Source of the DNA: Aphelocoma coerulescens
Taxonomy: Eukaryota > Chordata > Aves > Passeriformes > Corvidae
Assembly (NCBI RefSeq): GCF_041296385.1
Contig: NW_027183804.1
Coordinates: 3,906,001 to 3,970,000, forward strand
Length of the DNA: 64,000 nucleotides
Reading direction: 5' to 3'
This document shows positions 19,019 to 32,182 of this stretch, in pieces. Position numbers and translations under genes: made by a program. The first letter of the stretch is position 1. Each line of letters starts with the position of its first letter. The notes beneath the pieces were generated by a model. That model was given only the letters and a program-made list of their open reading frames with translations, made no database searches and was not told the DNA's origin.

Positions 19019-20653
19019 AAAAACTATATTCTACCTGGGAAAAAAGTTTATTCGTGGTCAGCACTGCTTTTCAGGAAGCAGAGAAAACTACCCACAAACA
19101 ACCCCTGATTTTAAGGGAACCTTTTCAAGTCATCAAGTCAGTTTTGGCAGGAATCCCACCCCCTGACGGGGTGGCCCAACGTGCCTCTGTTTGCAAACGG
19201 TATGCTCAAATGGAACATTATTGCACCATTTTTCAAGTAACAGAAGGAGCTCGCAAAAATCTTCCTCTACAAGATGAGGTAACCCTAAATAGCACCACTG
19301 ACTTTTCACCTTCTATGATCCAAGTTGCTCCCCCGTACTCAGAACGATTGCAGAATGTGTGGTTTACGGATGCATCAGCAAAGCGAGAAGGTAAGGTTTG
19401 GAAATGTGGTGCTGTAGCCTTACAAATAAATACAGGCAAGCAAATTGTAACAGAAGGGGAAGGTAGTGCACAAGTGGGAGAACTGGCAGCAGTCTGGAGT
19501 GTATTTAACCATGCATCTGAAACCTCAGACTCTGTATATGTTTACACTGATTCTTTTGCTGTGTTCAAAGGGTGTACTGAATGGCTCCCCTTCTGGGACA
19601 AAAAGGACTGGGAAGTAAACAGGGTGCCTGCTTGGCAAAAGGAAAAATGGCAAGAAATTCTTGCTGTAGCAAAAAAGGGGAATTTTTTAGTTGGCTGGGT
19701 AGCCTCTCATCAAGAAAAGGAAACCCCAACTAGCCACTGGAATCACAAAGTAGATGAGAGGGCCAGATTAGCCCCACTAAGTAGAAAACCTCCAAGAGAA
19801 AACTGGGATCCATTATTAGAATGGTTGCACTTAAAGCGACAGCACACCGGGGCACAAGACCTATACAAGGAAGCAGCAAGCAGAGGATGGCCGGGGACTC
19901 GGGAAATGTGCCGTACCTGCAGATCTTCATGCGAGCAGTGCCGGACCCGATCAGAGCGTCACCCTTTAGAACAGCCCCCCTCACATAGCAGAGACAGGAA
20001 AGGGACTGTGGGACACATGGCAAGTAGATGATATTGGACCTTTTGGAAAGTCTGAGGGCAAACAACACGTGGCGGTAGAAGCCAGGTCAGGACTAGTCCA
20101 AGCAGGAGCCTTCTCTCGGGCAACTAGTGCAAACACATTAGAAGCCCTTAAAATGTGGTTCAGTTTCTTTCCAAAACCTGTACCTATCCAATCCGACAAC
20201 GGGGCACATTTCACAGCGACCATCGTCCAAAAATGGGCCAAAGAAGAAGGGATCCAGTGGATATTTCACACACCCCATTATCCACAAGCAAATGGCATCG
20301 TCGAGAGAACAAATGGCCTGCTTAAGCGATTTCTGAAACTTCAACATTCTAATTGGACTGAACGACTATGGGATGCTGTGAAAACAGTACATGAGCAATG
20401 GGGAGTAAATGGATGTCCCAGACTCACAGCTTTTTATCTGCAGCCTCCCTCCTTGATACCAGCAACATCTAAACCTACAGGTAATCAAAAACCCGCACGC
20501 TTCCCAGGACAGCCTGTATGGGTGGAACTGCCTACCGCAGGAGCTGTACCCATGGTACTCACTACTCCTTTGAACATGCATACCTGGAAAGCAAACGATG
20601 CTTATGGCAAAGAACACAAAATAAGCTCTCGCTGGCTTATTCCTACATTTTAA
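19006..20653 (+). pseudogene. pol: RNase H and integrase in two frames, copy 2
   Basis: First frame to 20031, integrase core from 20006. The changes that create the stop at 19016 and a nearby G-to-T read here as Ala-to-Val and Arg-to-Leu in the connection domain. Integrase has Thr (C at 20220) where units 1 and 3 have Ser. Confidence 0.85.
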
Positions 20654-20763
20654 TATTAGCCCTGAAAGGGGCTGGACAGACTTTTTCTTGTCTTTCACAG
20701 GTAACTGAACAACAGGAGAAAAAAATATTCAGGACTGTGCATGAAAAACCTCAGATACAAACT

Positions 20764-22644
20764 ATGCTTCGGTTTACTGGTAATTGTGATTGTAACATGT
20801 TAGCTCTATTTTTATGCTTATTTACCTTGTGCATGTGCTCAGCAGAGCTAGCTAGCAGAGCTAGATCAAAGGAACCTTGCCTGGAAATTAGGAAAAGGGT
20901 TTGCAAAAATATGGAATCCTACTGATCAAGGTGTATGTGTAACATTACCTGATTCTGCTGAACCAGGATTGCCATCTTACATAGTACCCTTGAATTTATC
21001 TTTTGTCCTCAATATGACTAGTGTGGCAGCCCCATTGCCTCTACCTGAACAGTGGACAAGTCAGAAAAATGGAGCCCAAGTTGAGTGCAGAGGTACCCCT
21101 ATAGTACATAACCTTTACCAAACATATGACCCACCTTCTGATGCACCTCATGAAGGACAGTTGCACCAGAAATATTGTAGAACTAGGCGTCCAAAGGTAA
21201 ATAGAACCATCTTATCTCAAATTGAATCCCCTCACCCAGCCATCAAATTAGATAAAAGTCAATTCAGCCCTGAGACAATAACCTTTGAGGAATATAATGC
21301 TAAACAGCCCTGCCTTGTTTACCCATGGGATCCACGGTTTGACCCACTCTACACACCAGATGTAGATGAAGGCAAATATAGCACAGTTTTTAACCCTTCC
21401 TGCTGTGGTCAACTTCCGAACATAACGAATAGAACCCCAATCGACTGACAACATTTAATGTGGGCATGGTCTGTACAAACAGTTCTTAAAGGTAAATTTA
21501 GAGACTAAAAAAGACTACAAAAGAAGATAGTCCTCTATTCAATTGCTCAAAGGTGATAACATGCAAAGAAGGACCAGGAGATCCTCCAGAAACATGGTTT
21601 TCACTTAGAATTCGAACATTAGGAACTGATGTGTGTACTTGTTGGGGATACCTCTCAAAAGGCTGGAGAAATCAAGATGAGTCCTGTAACTCCTCCTACA
21701 AATACCTTCTCAACCCATGTGGAGTTCCTTTTACCCCCTACCCAGTCCGTGGGACTCCAATCAATACTAAGCCAAAAATCACCATCCTTGATTATGCAGA
21801 TGCAACTAAGTGGAAAACTGCAAAATATATAGCCCCTCTTGGAATGGCTTGGGGATGCTCTGATGAGATATTTTATTCACATTTGTCATTAGAACAACAT
21901 GCTGGACTTAGGTGTGGAATTGGAATTCCCTCCCTTTGCCCCAGACGTATTTTTACTTTCACCAAAGTGTCTAAAGAACGTCACTGTCGTAGTGTTCCCT
22001 CTTCAAAGGCAACACAAAGAGCAGAATGGGCAATTCAAGGAGTTGACATTCCAGATTACTATACCACTGGACAAAAAGTATCTCTATTTCTGGAAAATTT
22101 CTTTACTCCCTATGTTACCTTTAAAAGACACCAGTTCGTATTAGAAGATATTACCTGGCAATTAAGTATATGAAGCAATTGGACACAAGATGCATTTGGA
22201 GAATTATACACCCAAGTCCAGCAAAATACTAAAATGACCCTGCAAAATAGATTAGCTTTAGAGATGGTATTGTTAAAAGAACAAGGAGTTTGTGGGATGT
22301 TCAATAGAACAGAAACTGAGGGTTGTATTACAATTCATAATGCCTCTAGCTCCGCTGAGGAGGCATGAGCTAAGATGAGAGAAATAAGTAATCATACTAG
22401 AAATTTGTTTCATGCAATGCAACCGCGAGAAGTATTTGATAGTTCATGGGTCACTACCATCCTAAAGTATTTTGGGCTCACAGGGTGGGGAAAATGGTTA
22501 GCACAACTTGGAATAACAATTGCTACTGGAATTGCATTGCTAATCGTTGGTATTGGCTGGGTTAAATGCATGATACAACACTTACTCCTTTCCTTCTCCC
22601 CCTCTGTACGCTGTATTCAAATCACCACCACCGAAGAAGGCTGA
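20764..22644 (+). pseudogene. env: env, broken, copy 2
   Basis: 13-bp duplication at 20841-20866; stops at 21446-21448, 22171-22173 and 22366-22368 as in unit 1. Confidence 0.75.
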
Positions 22645-23073
22645 CCCTTGCCTCTCCCCCCCCACCACCACCACCACCGCTGCCTGCTGCGAGACACTCT
22701 GAGGCCTCCTGGAGCCGACGCCGCCCGCCTGAGGAGAACCCCCCGAACCTGCAGCCCTGGAGCGGAGCCACGAGTGAGTTGTGGAACCCCTCCCCTGCTG
22801 CTGCGTGCCGTGCTGAGAGCACCGCGAGTGGGCCAAGGCTCGGCTGCAGCGACCGGGCACCGCGCCTGCAACTCGGAGGACGGGCGGCCGCCTTGCAGCC
22901 AAACTGCTCCCAAGGTCAGAGGAGGCAGATAAGACGCTTCCAACTGCTTCGCTCCCCCCACCCCATCTCGGCGGCACTAAAGGTAGCACAGTGAGCTGCT
23001 GCTCAGACGGACCTTCCCTTCTCTTTTTTTTTTTCTTTCTTTTTCCTTTTTTGTAATTGGGAGACATTGCCAG
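22645..23073. other. Unit 2/unit 3 junction and GC-rich stretch
   Basis: Same junction as 11245-11673. Differs by G for A near 22767 (GCGGAGCC). Confidence 0.5.
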
Positions 23074-23115
23074 CATGGGCGCAGAGTTTCAGCACCAGAA
23101 GACCCCGTACTACAG
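23074..23115 (+). other. Candidate host exon, copy 3
   Basis: Unchanged from unit 1, with ATG at 23075 and the same donor. Confidence 0.3.
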
Positions 23116-23839
23116 GTATGGACTTGCTTTTTAACAAAAAAAGGCATAAAATACGACCAACAGGCTTTAACAGCCTTAAGCACATGGTGTAAGAGCCACA
23201 GACTAGACGGCTCCGAGGGGACTGCCCTGGGCTTGGAAAGGTTGAAGCAGGCTGGTAAAATGAGAATCGAAGCGGCTCCCACAGGAGATGAGACAGCTAT
23301 TAATGTGCTAAAGCCTTGGAGGCTCCTTTAAAAAGGAGAATAATGCAAGGATGACGGTGGGAACGCGGCGGGCGCCGCCCACTGAGGCCGGCAGCGAGGA
23401 GAGGGCGCCGGGAGAGGCAGCGGGAGGCGTGGCCGCAGCACCGGGCGCGCAAGAGAGCACCGCGGCCGAGCAGCCTTTCCGCCAGCTGCACATCCTGGTC
23501 CCTCTCGCCCTGGGAAATGCGTGTGGGGGCTGGGGCCAGGGGGGCTCCGTCCCTCTCAGCCCTGGGGTGACCGCCCCGAGTATCCCCCGCCATGACTTGG
23601 ACAGAGATCCCCCCAGTCCCGATCGTTCCCCGACAGGAGAGGCCTGAAGACACCACAGGACCCCCCAGGATGCAGAGGGACGGAGACAGCCCCGGGCCAT
23701 GCGTGCTCCTCACCCCAGCTGAGGCCTGGGGGGCTCTGGCCTCCTCTCCCACGGGGAAGGCGGGGGCTTGGGGATTTGTTTGCATCGCAAGCGACTCGCT
23801 GGGAGAGCAAAGCTCACTCAAGGCATTTGATGTGGTTTT

Positions 23840-24279
23840 TGCCAATTTTATTTTGTTTTACCGTGTTTTACCTGGCATTAGCTGATTTTACCTGGTATTA
23901 CCTGATTTTACCGTGTTTTAACTGTATTAGATTATATTAGATGGTATTAGCCGGTATTACCGTGTTTTACCTGGTATTACCGTGTTTTACCTGGTATTAC
24001 CGTGTTTTACCTGGTATTACCTTTGGTGGGCTTCGGGTGGTGTCCGAACTCTTCCGATTTTGTCCCTCGTTGCCCCGGCGCTGCTGGGGCCCTGCCTTTG
24101 CCGAGCCGGGGTTGCTGTCCCTCGTTGCCCCGGCAGTTGCCCGTCCCTGCCTTTGCCGAGCTGGGGTGCGGTCCCTCGTTGCCCCGGCAGTTGCCCGTCC
24201 CTGCCTTTGCCGAGCTGGGGTGCGGTCCCTCGTTGCCGCGGTAGTTGCCCGTCCCTGCCTTTGCCGAGCCGGGGTTGCT
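23840..24279. repeat. 20-bp and 54-bp minisatellites, copy 3
   Basis: 20-bp array to about 24023 with three perfect copies; 54-bp array at 24062-24279. Same forms as unit 1. Confidence 0.9.
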
Positions 24280-24518
24280 GGCGCTCCCACTGCCATCTGG
24301 AGGGGCCGGCGCAGGTACCTGAGAAAAGTGGCAGAGAGAAAAGGCGCATTGGCGGCGAGAAGCGGCGCAGCGAACCATCCCATCTCCCTCCCAGCCACCC
24401 CCTCACACCCGCCCCGGCCCGGGGCTCCAGGGCCGCGGCGCTGAGGGCCGGGCCGCTCCCAGAGCTCCGGCCTCGGGGCTTCCGCTCCTCTCCGCCCGCT
24501 CCGCTGCTGCCGCCTCCA

Positions 24519-24779
24519 CGCCGGGACTGCAACTGAAGCCCCGCCACCGCCGCCGCCTTATATAGGCAGCCTAAGCCCTGCCCCCCCGGGCGGCAGCCAA
24601 TGGGAATCGAGCGCCAAGGTTCCTCATTGTGAGGAAACAATGAGGGGCGGGGCCAGAACGTAGCGGAGCGATCTGATTGGTCGAGAGGCAGCGGGTCAAT
24701 GACATCACACCCCGGGCATTACCAAAGCTTAGCAAAAATGAAACCCTATAAAATAGAAAAATTACATTTAAAACGCCAC
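24519..24779. promoter_or_regulatory. Divergent promoter, copy 3
   Basis: All elements retained; T at 24579 shared with unit 1 only. Confidence 0.5.
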
Positions 24780-25011
24780 TGGAGTGTGGCATTCAGCAGC
24801 GGCCGCTCTTTATTGGGGCCAGGTGCACCAGGGGATTTCTCCTCTGAAATATCCTGTGTGCCGAGGGCTCCAAAGCTCCTGTTCACACGCTGTGCTTTGC
24901 ATCCTTTTGCATTGCTATCATTCGATTCAACGCTGCCCTGAACTCCCCGCTGGACGCTGCAAAGAGCGGTCTCAGAGCTGCTGAGCCACTACTAGCAGGC
25001 ATCCTGTGACC

Positions 25012-25317
25012 ATGCCTGGCAGTGCTGGCCGCAAATTTTCTGTGGAAACAGAGCGTCCTGCAGCTGTATCCAACGCGCCTGCACAGCCATCACAAAAACG
25101 CTCGCCCAAGACAGACACGCTATCAGAAGCGGCCGATCCATGCTTAAGCATCATGCCTGGAAATAGCGGCTGGCCAGGAAGTCCTAATGTCGCCGCTGCC
25201 CTTTGTGACAACTCTGCGGCGCAGGCGGCGGGGCCACGACGTCTCCGGGCGACGACACTGCCCCAGAGGCAGGGGGCTCGGGGACGGCCAGTGCCAGCAC
25301 CGCACCGAGCCCGCTGA
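25012..25317 (+). CDS. 101-codon open frame, copy 3
   Basis: Protein identical to the unit 1 copy. Confidence 0.2.
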   Translation: MPGSAGRKFSVETERPAAVSNAPAQPSQKRSPKTDTLSEAADPCLSIMPGNSGWPGSPNVAAALCDNSAAQAAGPRRLRATTLPQRQGARGRPVPAPHRAR

Positions 25318-25438
25318 TTGCTCCACAGGCCGCGGCCTCTGTGACACGCGGGGACAGCGCCTGGCTCGCAGCGCAGGGAGGCAGGGCCGGCATCAGGGCG
25401 GGCTGGGGGAGGGGTCGGCATTGAAGCCCCACTTGGGC

Positions 25439-26512
25439 TGCCTTGGGCTGCCATTGCGGCTCAGGCCGGCCTTAGGGCTGGCCCTGCCCTTAGGGCTAAC
25501 GGTGGCCTTGAGCTTGGAGCCTGCCTTGGGCTAGGGAGTGCACCTGGGGCACTGGCCTTAACTCCATGAATGGTTGGCCTTAGGGCAGCAGTTGGGGCTG
25601 AGTTTGGGAGTTAGAGCTAAAGGCGGCATTGGAGTGTGGGCTGGGGCTGGGCTCAAAGCTGGACTTAGGGCTTCAGTTGGGATTGGTGTTGGGCTTGATC
25701 TTAAGAGTTGCAGTTGGGGCTGGCTTTGGCCTTCGAGCTCACCGTTGTTATAAACGAGGCTGAGACTTTTTTTAAAAAAGAAAAGCCAACTCGTTTGTTT
25801 ATTCATTAACAACTGAGAGCGAGAACCCAGGATAAGCCCAGGCTCCGCACGACAAGCCAGAGTAAAGCAGCACACAAAAAGGACAGTGTGACCCTCCGGG
25901 TGCAACCTCGGACCCCAAGTTCCGCAGGAGCTCCCCGGATAAAGTCCCAGGTCCGTTCTTATGCCCTCTGTCCGTTCACAATTGGTGGATTTTGGATTCT
26001 TCTTCTGATTGGCTCGCTTCCAGGGGTTCTATTGGTCTTTATCAAGATGCATTTTTGTCCAATCATTTCCCGAGGGTGTCGAATGATTGGCTAAGCGGTC
26101 CAAGATGTTGACATCACCTGCATGAGGTCATTTTCTAGTCCATCACGTCATCACATCCCCAATTGCGTCTCCACCTAGTGCTCACACTCCCATATTACAC
26201 CCAGACAGTCTCGCAATATCCTCCGTTAACATGCCCATTTATCCAACTATCGACTCCCCTCTTTTCTATCTCATCCAAACAGTAAAAATCAACACCCTGA
26301 AACCAATTCATTTATTACACCGTTGCATTTGGTTTAGGGCTGAGCATTTAGCAAGGGGCTGGAATTAGGAGAGGCCTCGGCGTTAGGGCTGGGTTTTACA
26401 TTACAGCTACCATTGGCGTGAAGGCTAAATGCGGCGTTTGCCTTCAGCCTGGCCTTGGTATTGGCTCTGGGGCTGCACGGGTCTGCCACTGGCATGGGAT
26501 GAAATCCAGGAC
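25439..26512. repeat. Degenerate TTAGGG-like repeat, copy 3
   Basis: Two parts around the solo LTR at 25746-26319. Confidence 0.6.
25746..26319 (-). mobile_element. Solo LTR, copy 3
   Basis: Intact termini and CCGT flanks. A private C-to-A near 26273 (CTCATCC) lies in its minus-strand U3 start. Confidence 0.75.
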
Positions 26513-27476
26513 TGTGAGCGTGTCTAAACATGGAGTGAGACTGAGATCAGAATGGGCGTGCGCTTTGGGACCGAGCGCACGCCCAGCGGAAAAGAGAAGA
26601 CGTCACTGCGGGATGTCCCTGGCATCGTCCCCGCCCTGCTCAGGCACCACCAAACCTGGCGGCAGCTGCCTTGGCCAAGATGCAGGTGCTCCCAGCTCTG
26701 GCTGCTCCCGCTTCCGGGTGCTCCCAGCCCCCCTCCAGCTCTGCTGGAGCCCCTTTAGGCACTGCAAGGGTGATTGGCCCCAAACTGGGCCCTACTTTTA
26801 CTGTCAAATAAAATACATCAATTTTTTGGCATCGACATTTAATCTCGTTTGGTTTTAATCTCACATCTGGCAATATTTTGAACCTTCTAAGTTCTTTCTG
26901 GTTTATGCTCAGAGACTTCGCCTGCTTTGCTTTTCTGGGTCTGAACCGGATCGTAACACTTTATTGGCATAGTCGGCAGGATCCCCGTAAAATGAGAGTG
27001 TTGTTTCCAAAAAATGCATGAATTGCTAATTCTTATGATTGGATCATTTTAGGAAAATAAAACAACGTACCTTTCTACATTTCCTAACACCTCTCTACCT
27101 TTCTTACTCTGTCTTACTCTTTTGTTTGTTTGTTTGTTTGCTTGTGTGTTTGCACATGCACCTGAGCTAAAACGGTGCTCCCGAGGCCCAGGGTCTGGGA
27201 AATTGGCACTCCTGTAGGTAAAAGACCTGGGAGGTTTGGAAAGTAATTTTGAGACTTGTAACTTTGGTAAACACTAGGTGCTCTCGAGGTGTAAGGAGTA
27301 GGACCTCAGAAACCATTTTGTAAGGGGTGTCCCTCAAGAGAGACTACTCCAGTGTTTGTAACTTTCTTTGGTTTGGCAGAAGAGGAACCTTCCCAGAGTG
27401 CAGGGGTGAGACTTTTGTAAATTTACTTTACGCTGGGCATCCTCTAGGAATGATCACTCCGACATTTGTAAGTAAC

Positions 27477-29049
27477 ATGGGACATCATACACAAGCTTTG
27501 TTTACTTTGTTGGATGAATTTGGTGCCAGGCCATCTCCTCCAGGGACGGACTGGGCACAAAACTATTGGTATAATATCCAAGCACTTGTTGATCGAGTCT
27601 CTGTCCTGCGCACAGGAGCGAGACTCAAAAAAGGTAAAGCACAACCAGTGGTATGTTCTGTCTTAGCTGCTGCTGTGCTAGCTGCAGTAGAACACAGAGA
27701 GCACCAGCAGAAAGCTGATATGGAAGTTACTGCTTCATTACAGCATTTGGTTAAAGCATTGCCATTTCAGCTGGAGCTAACACCCACCTCCTCCAGGAAG
27801 AGATAAGGAATGAAAAGGCTAGTGTCTGTGTGCTCCGAGAGGAGCTGTTTGCAAGATCAGCAAATGAGGGAAAAAAGGAGTCAGAGCTGGAACTATCTAA
27901 AGAAGCGTACCCCCTCTCGGACTTAGAATCCTTGCGTAATCACTCAGAAAAGCCCTCAGCCTCGCTCCGTCCCTTCATTAAAACAGAATACACCCATGAG
28001 GCTTCAGACGACGACACACCTGACATAACCACAAAAGAAATCCCATCTACAGCTACTGAATTGGCCAAACTAAAGGAAGGATATAGCCAAAGTCCCAAAG
28101 AATCTGAAACTGAATGTGTTTGGAGACTCTCTCTCACACGGGCTGACCAAATTCTGTTCTCAGAAAAAGAGGCAGAAGGGTACTGGAGGGGCAGGAGTCT
28201 TCCTTACCACAGGAGATAACCGTGCTCCTTGGTCCCTCCCCAGAGAGCTGCTGATTGGGCTGGCAGACTCAGTCCTTCAGAAAGAGGAGATCCCCTGGCT
28301 ATAGTAAGGAATGTCAATCAGACTGTAGAAAGTGTACAGAAAGCGGCTCGTTTACAAATGATGCATGATAGGAAATTAACACCACGAGGTGAATCTCCAG
28401 TGATCGTGCCTGTGGATCCTGAGAGAATGATACCTCTTATCAGAGGCCTCCCTGAAGCTGTGAAACCCATAGGCATGCAGCTAAAAGGACAAATAGAAAG
28501 TCTCCCAATTGCAGAAAGAGCTGTAGCCACCTTGGAGGCAGCAGCTATTTCCCTCAGTCTTAACCGGGCAAAAGGGAAGGTTTGGACCTGGGGGGGAAGG
28601 TGGCACAAGAATTAATTAATTACGGGAGAAAATATGGCCCAATTCCTTCAAATACAACTGATTCTAGATCAATTCGGCGCACAGAGTGCAAAACCCTGTC
28701 CCCAGCAAAACTCCAAAAGGTAAGGTTCTCCCCTGGGCTGGGTAGACAAACAAATACAGGGGAAGAACGCAAGGAGAAAAGAAATGCCCTGTGGATTGCG
28801 GGCTTACAAAAGGGAGTCCCAAGGACCCTAATGGATGGCCAGCCCACTAATAAATTAGAACTATTCATCCAAGAGTGGCCAGCAAAAGAGGAACCATTAA
28901 AAGCTGTCCCTGCTACAGCCCCTCCCCTGGAGGAACCACAAGAAAGGGAAGGTGACAGAAAACCCTTATCTTTGCAGAAGGTAAGCCAGGGGGCGAAGGG
29001 TGGATTCACATCAGGCGCCTTTCTAACAATTCCAGAGGAGACCCGTTAA
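27477..29049 (+). pseudogene. gag: gag, broken, copy 3
   Basis: Frame breaks as in unit 1; no private lesion seen. Confidence 0.75.
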
Positions 29050-30527
29050 TAACCTGTCCTACTGGTCCCCACAAAGCCCCGGTAACTTTTTTAGTAGATA
29101 CTGGTGCTCAGGTGTCTGCCCTTAAAATTGAAGATGCCTCCTCACGTGGAATCACTCCCTCACGTAAGAGTATACGTGTCACAGATGTTTTTGAGAATAC
29201 CCAAGCCCAGATGACAGCAAAGGTAAGACGCTGGTTACCGGCAGAAGAGAAAGCAGTTGACACCCTAATGATTACAGGTGAATTTCCTACAAATTCACTG
29301 GGTCTGGACCTCCTAAAGGGAAGGCCTTGGACCAATGAAGAAGGAAAAATAGGGACTTTGGGGCAGGAAACCTCCCATTTGTGTTTGTTAAGTTCTGCTC
29401 CTGCTCTTCCCCCCTCCCTAGTAACCAATGTCAAACCTTACCCCTTGCCTTTAGGAGCCAGAGAAGGAATCACACCAATTATTGCACATTTGAAAGAAAA
29501 AGGAATAGTGATTGCAACACATTCCCCTTACAATGCTCCTGTGTGGCCAGTCCGCAAGCCTAATGGCAACTGGAGACTGACAGGAGACTATCGGCGGCTT
29601 AACTCAAATACAGGGCCTCTCACTGCTGCAGTCCCAAACATTGCTGAGCTGAGAGCTACTAGACAAGAACAAGCTCATCCAATTGTGGCCACTATTGATG
29701 TCAAGGACATGTTTTTTATGGTCCCCTCGCAGGAACAAGATCAGGAGCGTTTTGCTTTCACGGGGGAGGGCCAGCAATATACTTTCACTCGCCTCCCACA
29801 AGGATTCAAACACTCACCCACTCTAGCACATCATGCACTAGCACAAGAATTGTCACTCATTCCTCCTGCACCAGGAGTAAGAGTATACCAATACATTGAT
29901 GGCATTTTGGTGGCAGGAGATGAGATTACACCTGTACAAACAACACAAACAAACATCATTAAACATCTAGAATCCCCGGGCTTACGTATTCCTCCTGAAA
30001 AAGTACAACTCCCTTCCCTAGAAGTAAAATTCTTGGGAATCTGGTGGAAAGGAGGAATGGTGTGTATTGCCCCAGACACCCTCAGCCACCGAGACCAAAT
30101 TGAAACCCCAGAGACTAAAAAAGACCTGCGGCATGCTTTAGGCCTGCTAATTTTTTGGAGGAAACACATTCCTGACTTTTCAATAATTGCAAGGCCCCTG
30201 TATGATTTGCTAGGAAAAAAAGCAAAGTGGGATTGGACTCCCTTGCACGATGAGGCCCTACAACTCCTAATTTTTGAAGCTAACACATACCAATCCCTAG
30301 GTCCTATACATCCCACTGATCCAGTACACATGGAATGGCGATTTGCAAGCTCTGGACTGTCTATACATTTATGGCAGAAAGGACCCGATGGTCCGACCAG
30401 ACCCATAGGGTTTTACTCACGCAGTTTAAAGATGCAGAAAAACGATATTCTACCTGGGAAAAAAGTTTATTCGTGGTCAGCACTGCTTTTCAGGAAGCAG
30501 AGAAAACTACCCACAAACAACCCCTGA
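28956..30527 (+). pseudogene. pol: Protease and reverse transcriptase, copy 3
   Basis: YIDG box at 29892-29903. Ile replaces the Thr of unit 1 early in the frame (T at 29173), as in units 2 and 4-6. Confidence 0.9.
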
Positions 30528-32072
30528 TTTTAAGGGAACCTTTTCAAGTCATCAAGTCAGTTTTGGCAGGAATCCCACCCCCTGACGGGGTGGCCCAACG
30601 TGCCTCTGTTTGCAAACGGTATGCTCAAATGGAACATTATTGCACCATTTTTCAAGTAACAGAAGGAGCTCGCAAAAATCTTCCTCTACAAGATGAGGTA
30701 ACCCTAAATAGCACCACTGACTTTTCACCTTCTATGATCCAAGTTGCTCCCCCGTACTCAGAACGATTGCAGAATGTGTGGTTTACGGATGCATCAGCAA
30801 AGCGAGAAGGTAAGGTTTGGAAATGTGGTGCTGTAGCCTTACAAATAAATACAGGCAAGCAAATTGTAACAGAAGGGGAAGGTAGTGCACAAGTGGGAGA
30901 ACTGGCAGCAGTCTGGAGTGTATTTAACCATGCATCTGAAACCTCAGACTCTGTATATGTTTACACTGATTCTTTTGCTGTGTTCAAAGGGTGTACTGAA
31001 TGGCTCCCCTTCTGGGACAAAAAGGACTGGGAAGTAAACAGGGTGCCTGCTTGGCAAAAGGAAAAATGGCAAGAAATTCTTGCTGTAGCAAAAAAGGGGA
31101 ATTTTTTAGTTGGCTGGGTAGCCTCTCATCAAGAAAAGGAAACCCCAACTAGCCACTGGAATCACAAAGTAGATGAGAGGGCCAGATTAGCCCCACTAAG
31201 TAGAAAACCTCCAAGAGAAAACTGGGATCCATTATTAGAATGGTTGCACTTAAAGCGACAGCACACCGGGGCACAAGACCTATACAAGGAAGCAGCAAGC
31301 AGAGGATGGCCGGGGACTCGGGAAATGTGCCGTACCTGCAGATCTTCATGCGAGCAGTGCCGGACCCGATCAGAGCGTCACCCTTTAGAACAGCCCCCCT
31401 CACATATCAGAGACAGGAAAGGGACTGTGGGACACATGGCAAGTAGATGATATTGGACCTTTTGGAAAGTCTGAGGGCAAACAACACGTGGCGGTAGAAG
31501 CCAGGTCAGGACTAGTCCAAGCAGGAGCCTTCTCTCGGGCAACTAGTGCAAACACATTAGAAGCCCTTAAAATGTGGTTCAGTTTCTTTCCAAAACCTGT
31601 ACCTATCCAATCCGACAACGGGGCACATTTCACAGCGAGCATCGTCCAAAAATGGGCCAAAGAAGAAGGGATCCAGTGGATATTTCACACACCCCATTAT
31701 CCACAAGCAAATGGCATCGTCGAGAGAACAAATGGCCTGCTTAAGCGATTTCTGAAACCTCAACATTCTAATTGGACTGAACGACTATGGGATGCTGTGA
31801 AAACAGTACATGAGCAATGGGGAGTAAATGGATGTCCCAGACTCACAGCTTTTTATCTGCAGCCTCCCTCCTTGATACCAGCAACATCTAAACCTACAGG
31901 TAATCAAAAACCCGCACGCTTCCCAGGACAGCCTGTATGGGTGGAACTGCCTACCGCAGGAGCTGTACCCATGGTACTCACTACTCCTTTGAACATGCAT
32001 ACCTGGAAAGCAAACGATGCTTATGGCAAAGAACACAAAATAAGCTCTCGCTGGCTTATTCCTACATTTTAA
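30425..32072 (+). pseudogene. pol: RNase H and integrase in two frames, copy 3
   Basis: First frame to 31450, core from 31425. Private changes are Ser-to-Ile before the first stop (T near 31407) and Leu-to-Pro after the integrase catalytic Glu (C near 31759). Catalytic residues are kept. Confidence 0.85.
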
Positions 32073-32182
32073 TATTAGCCCTGAAAGGGGCTGGACAGAC
32101 TTTTTCTTGTCTTTCACAGGTAACTGAACAACAGGAGAAAAAAATATTCAGGACTGTGCATGAAAAACCTCAGATACAAACT

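Larger units (their letters stand above)
15094..22644 (+). mobile_element. Degenerate provirus, unit 2
   Basis: LTR at 15094-15539, primer site at 15546-15563, then the gene order of unit 1. Again no 3' LTR. Confidence 0.9.
11420..22819 (+). repeat. Tandem unit 2 (11,400 bp)
   Basis: Shortest unit: it lacks one 20-bp minisatellite copy and has one more C in the C-run near 12211. Private changes include A at 13355 (CACC for CGCC), T at 19016, which makes a stop, T at 19025, and G near 22767. Confidence 0.97.
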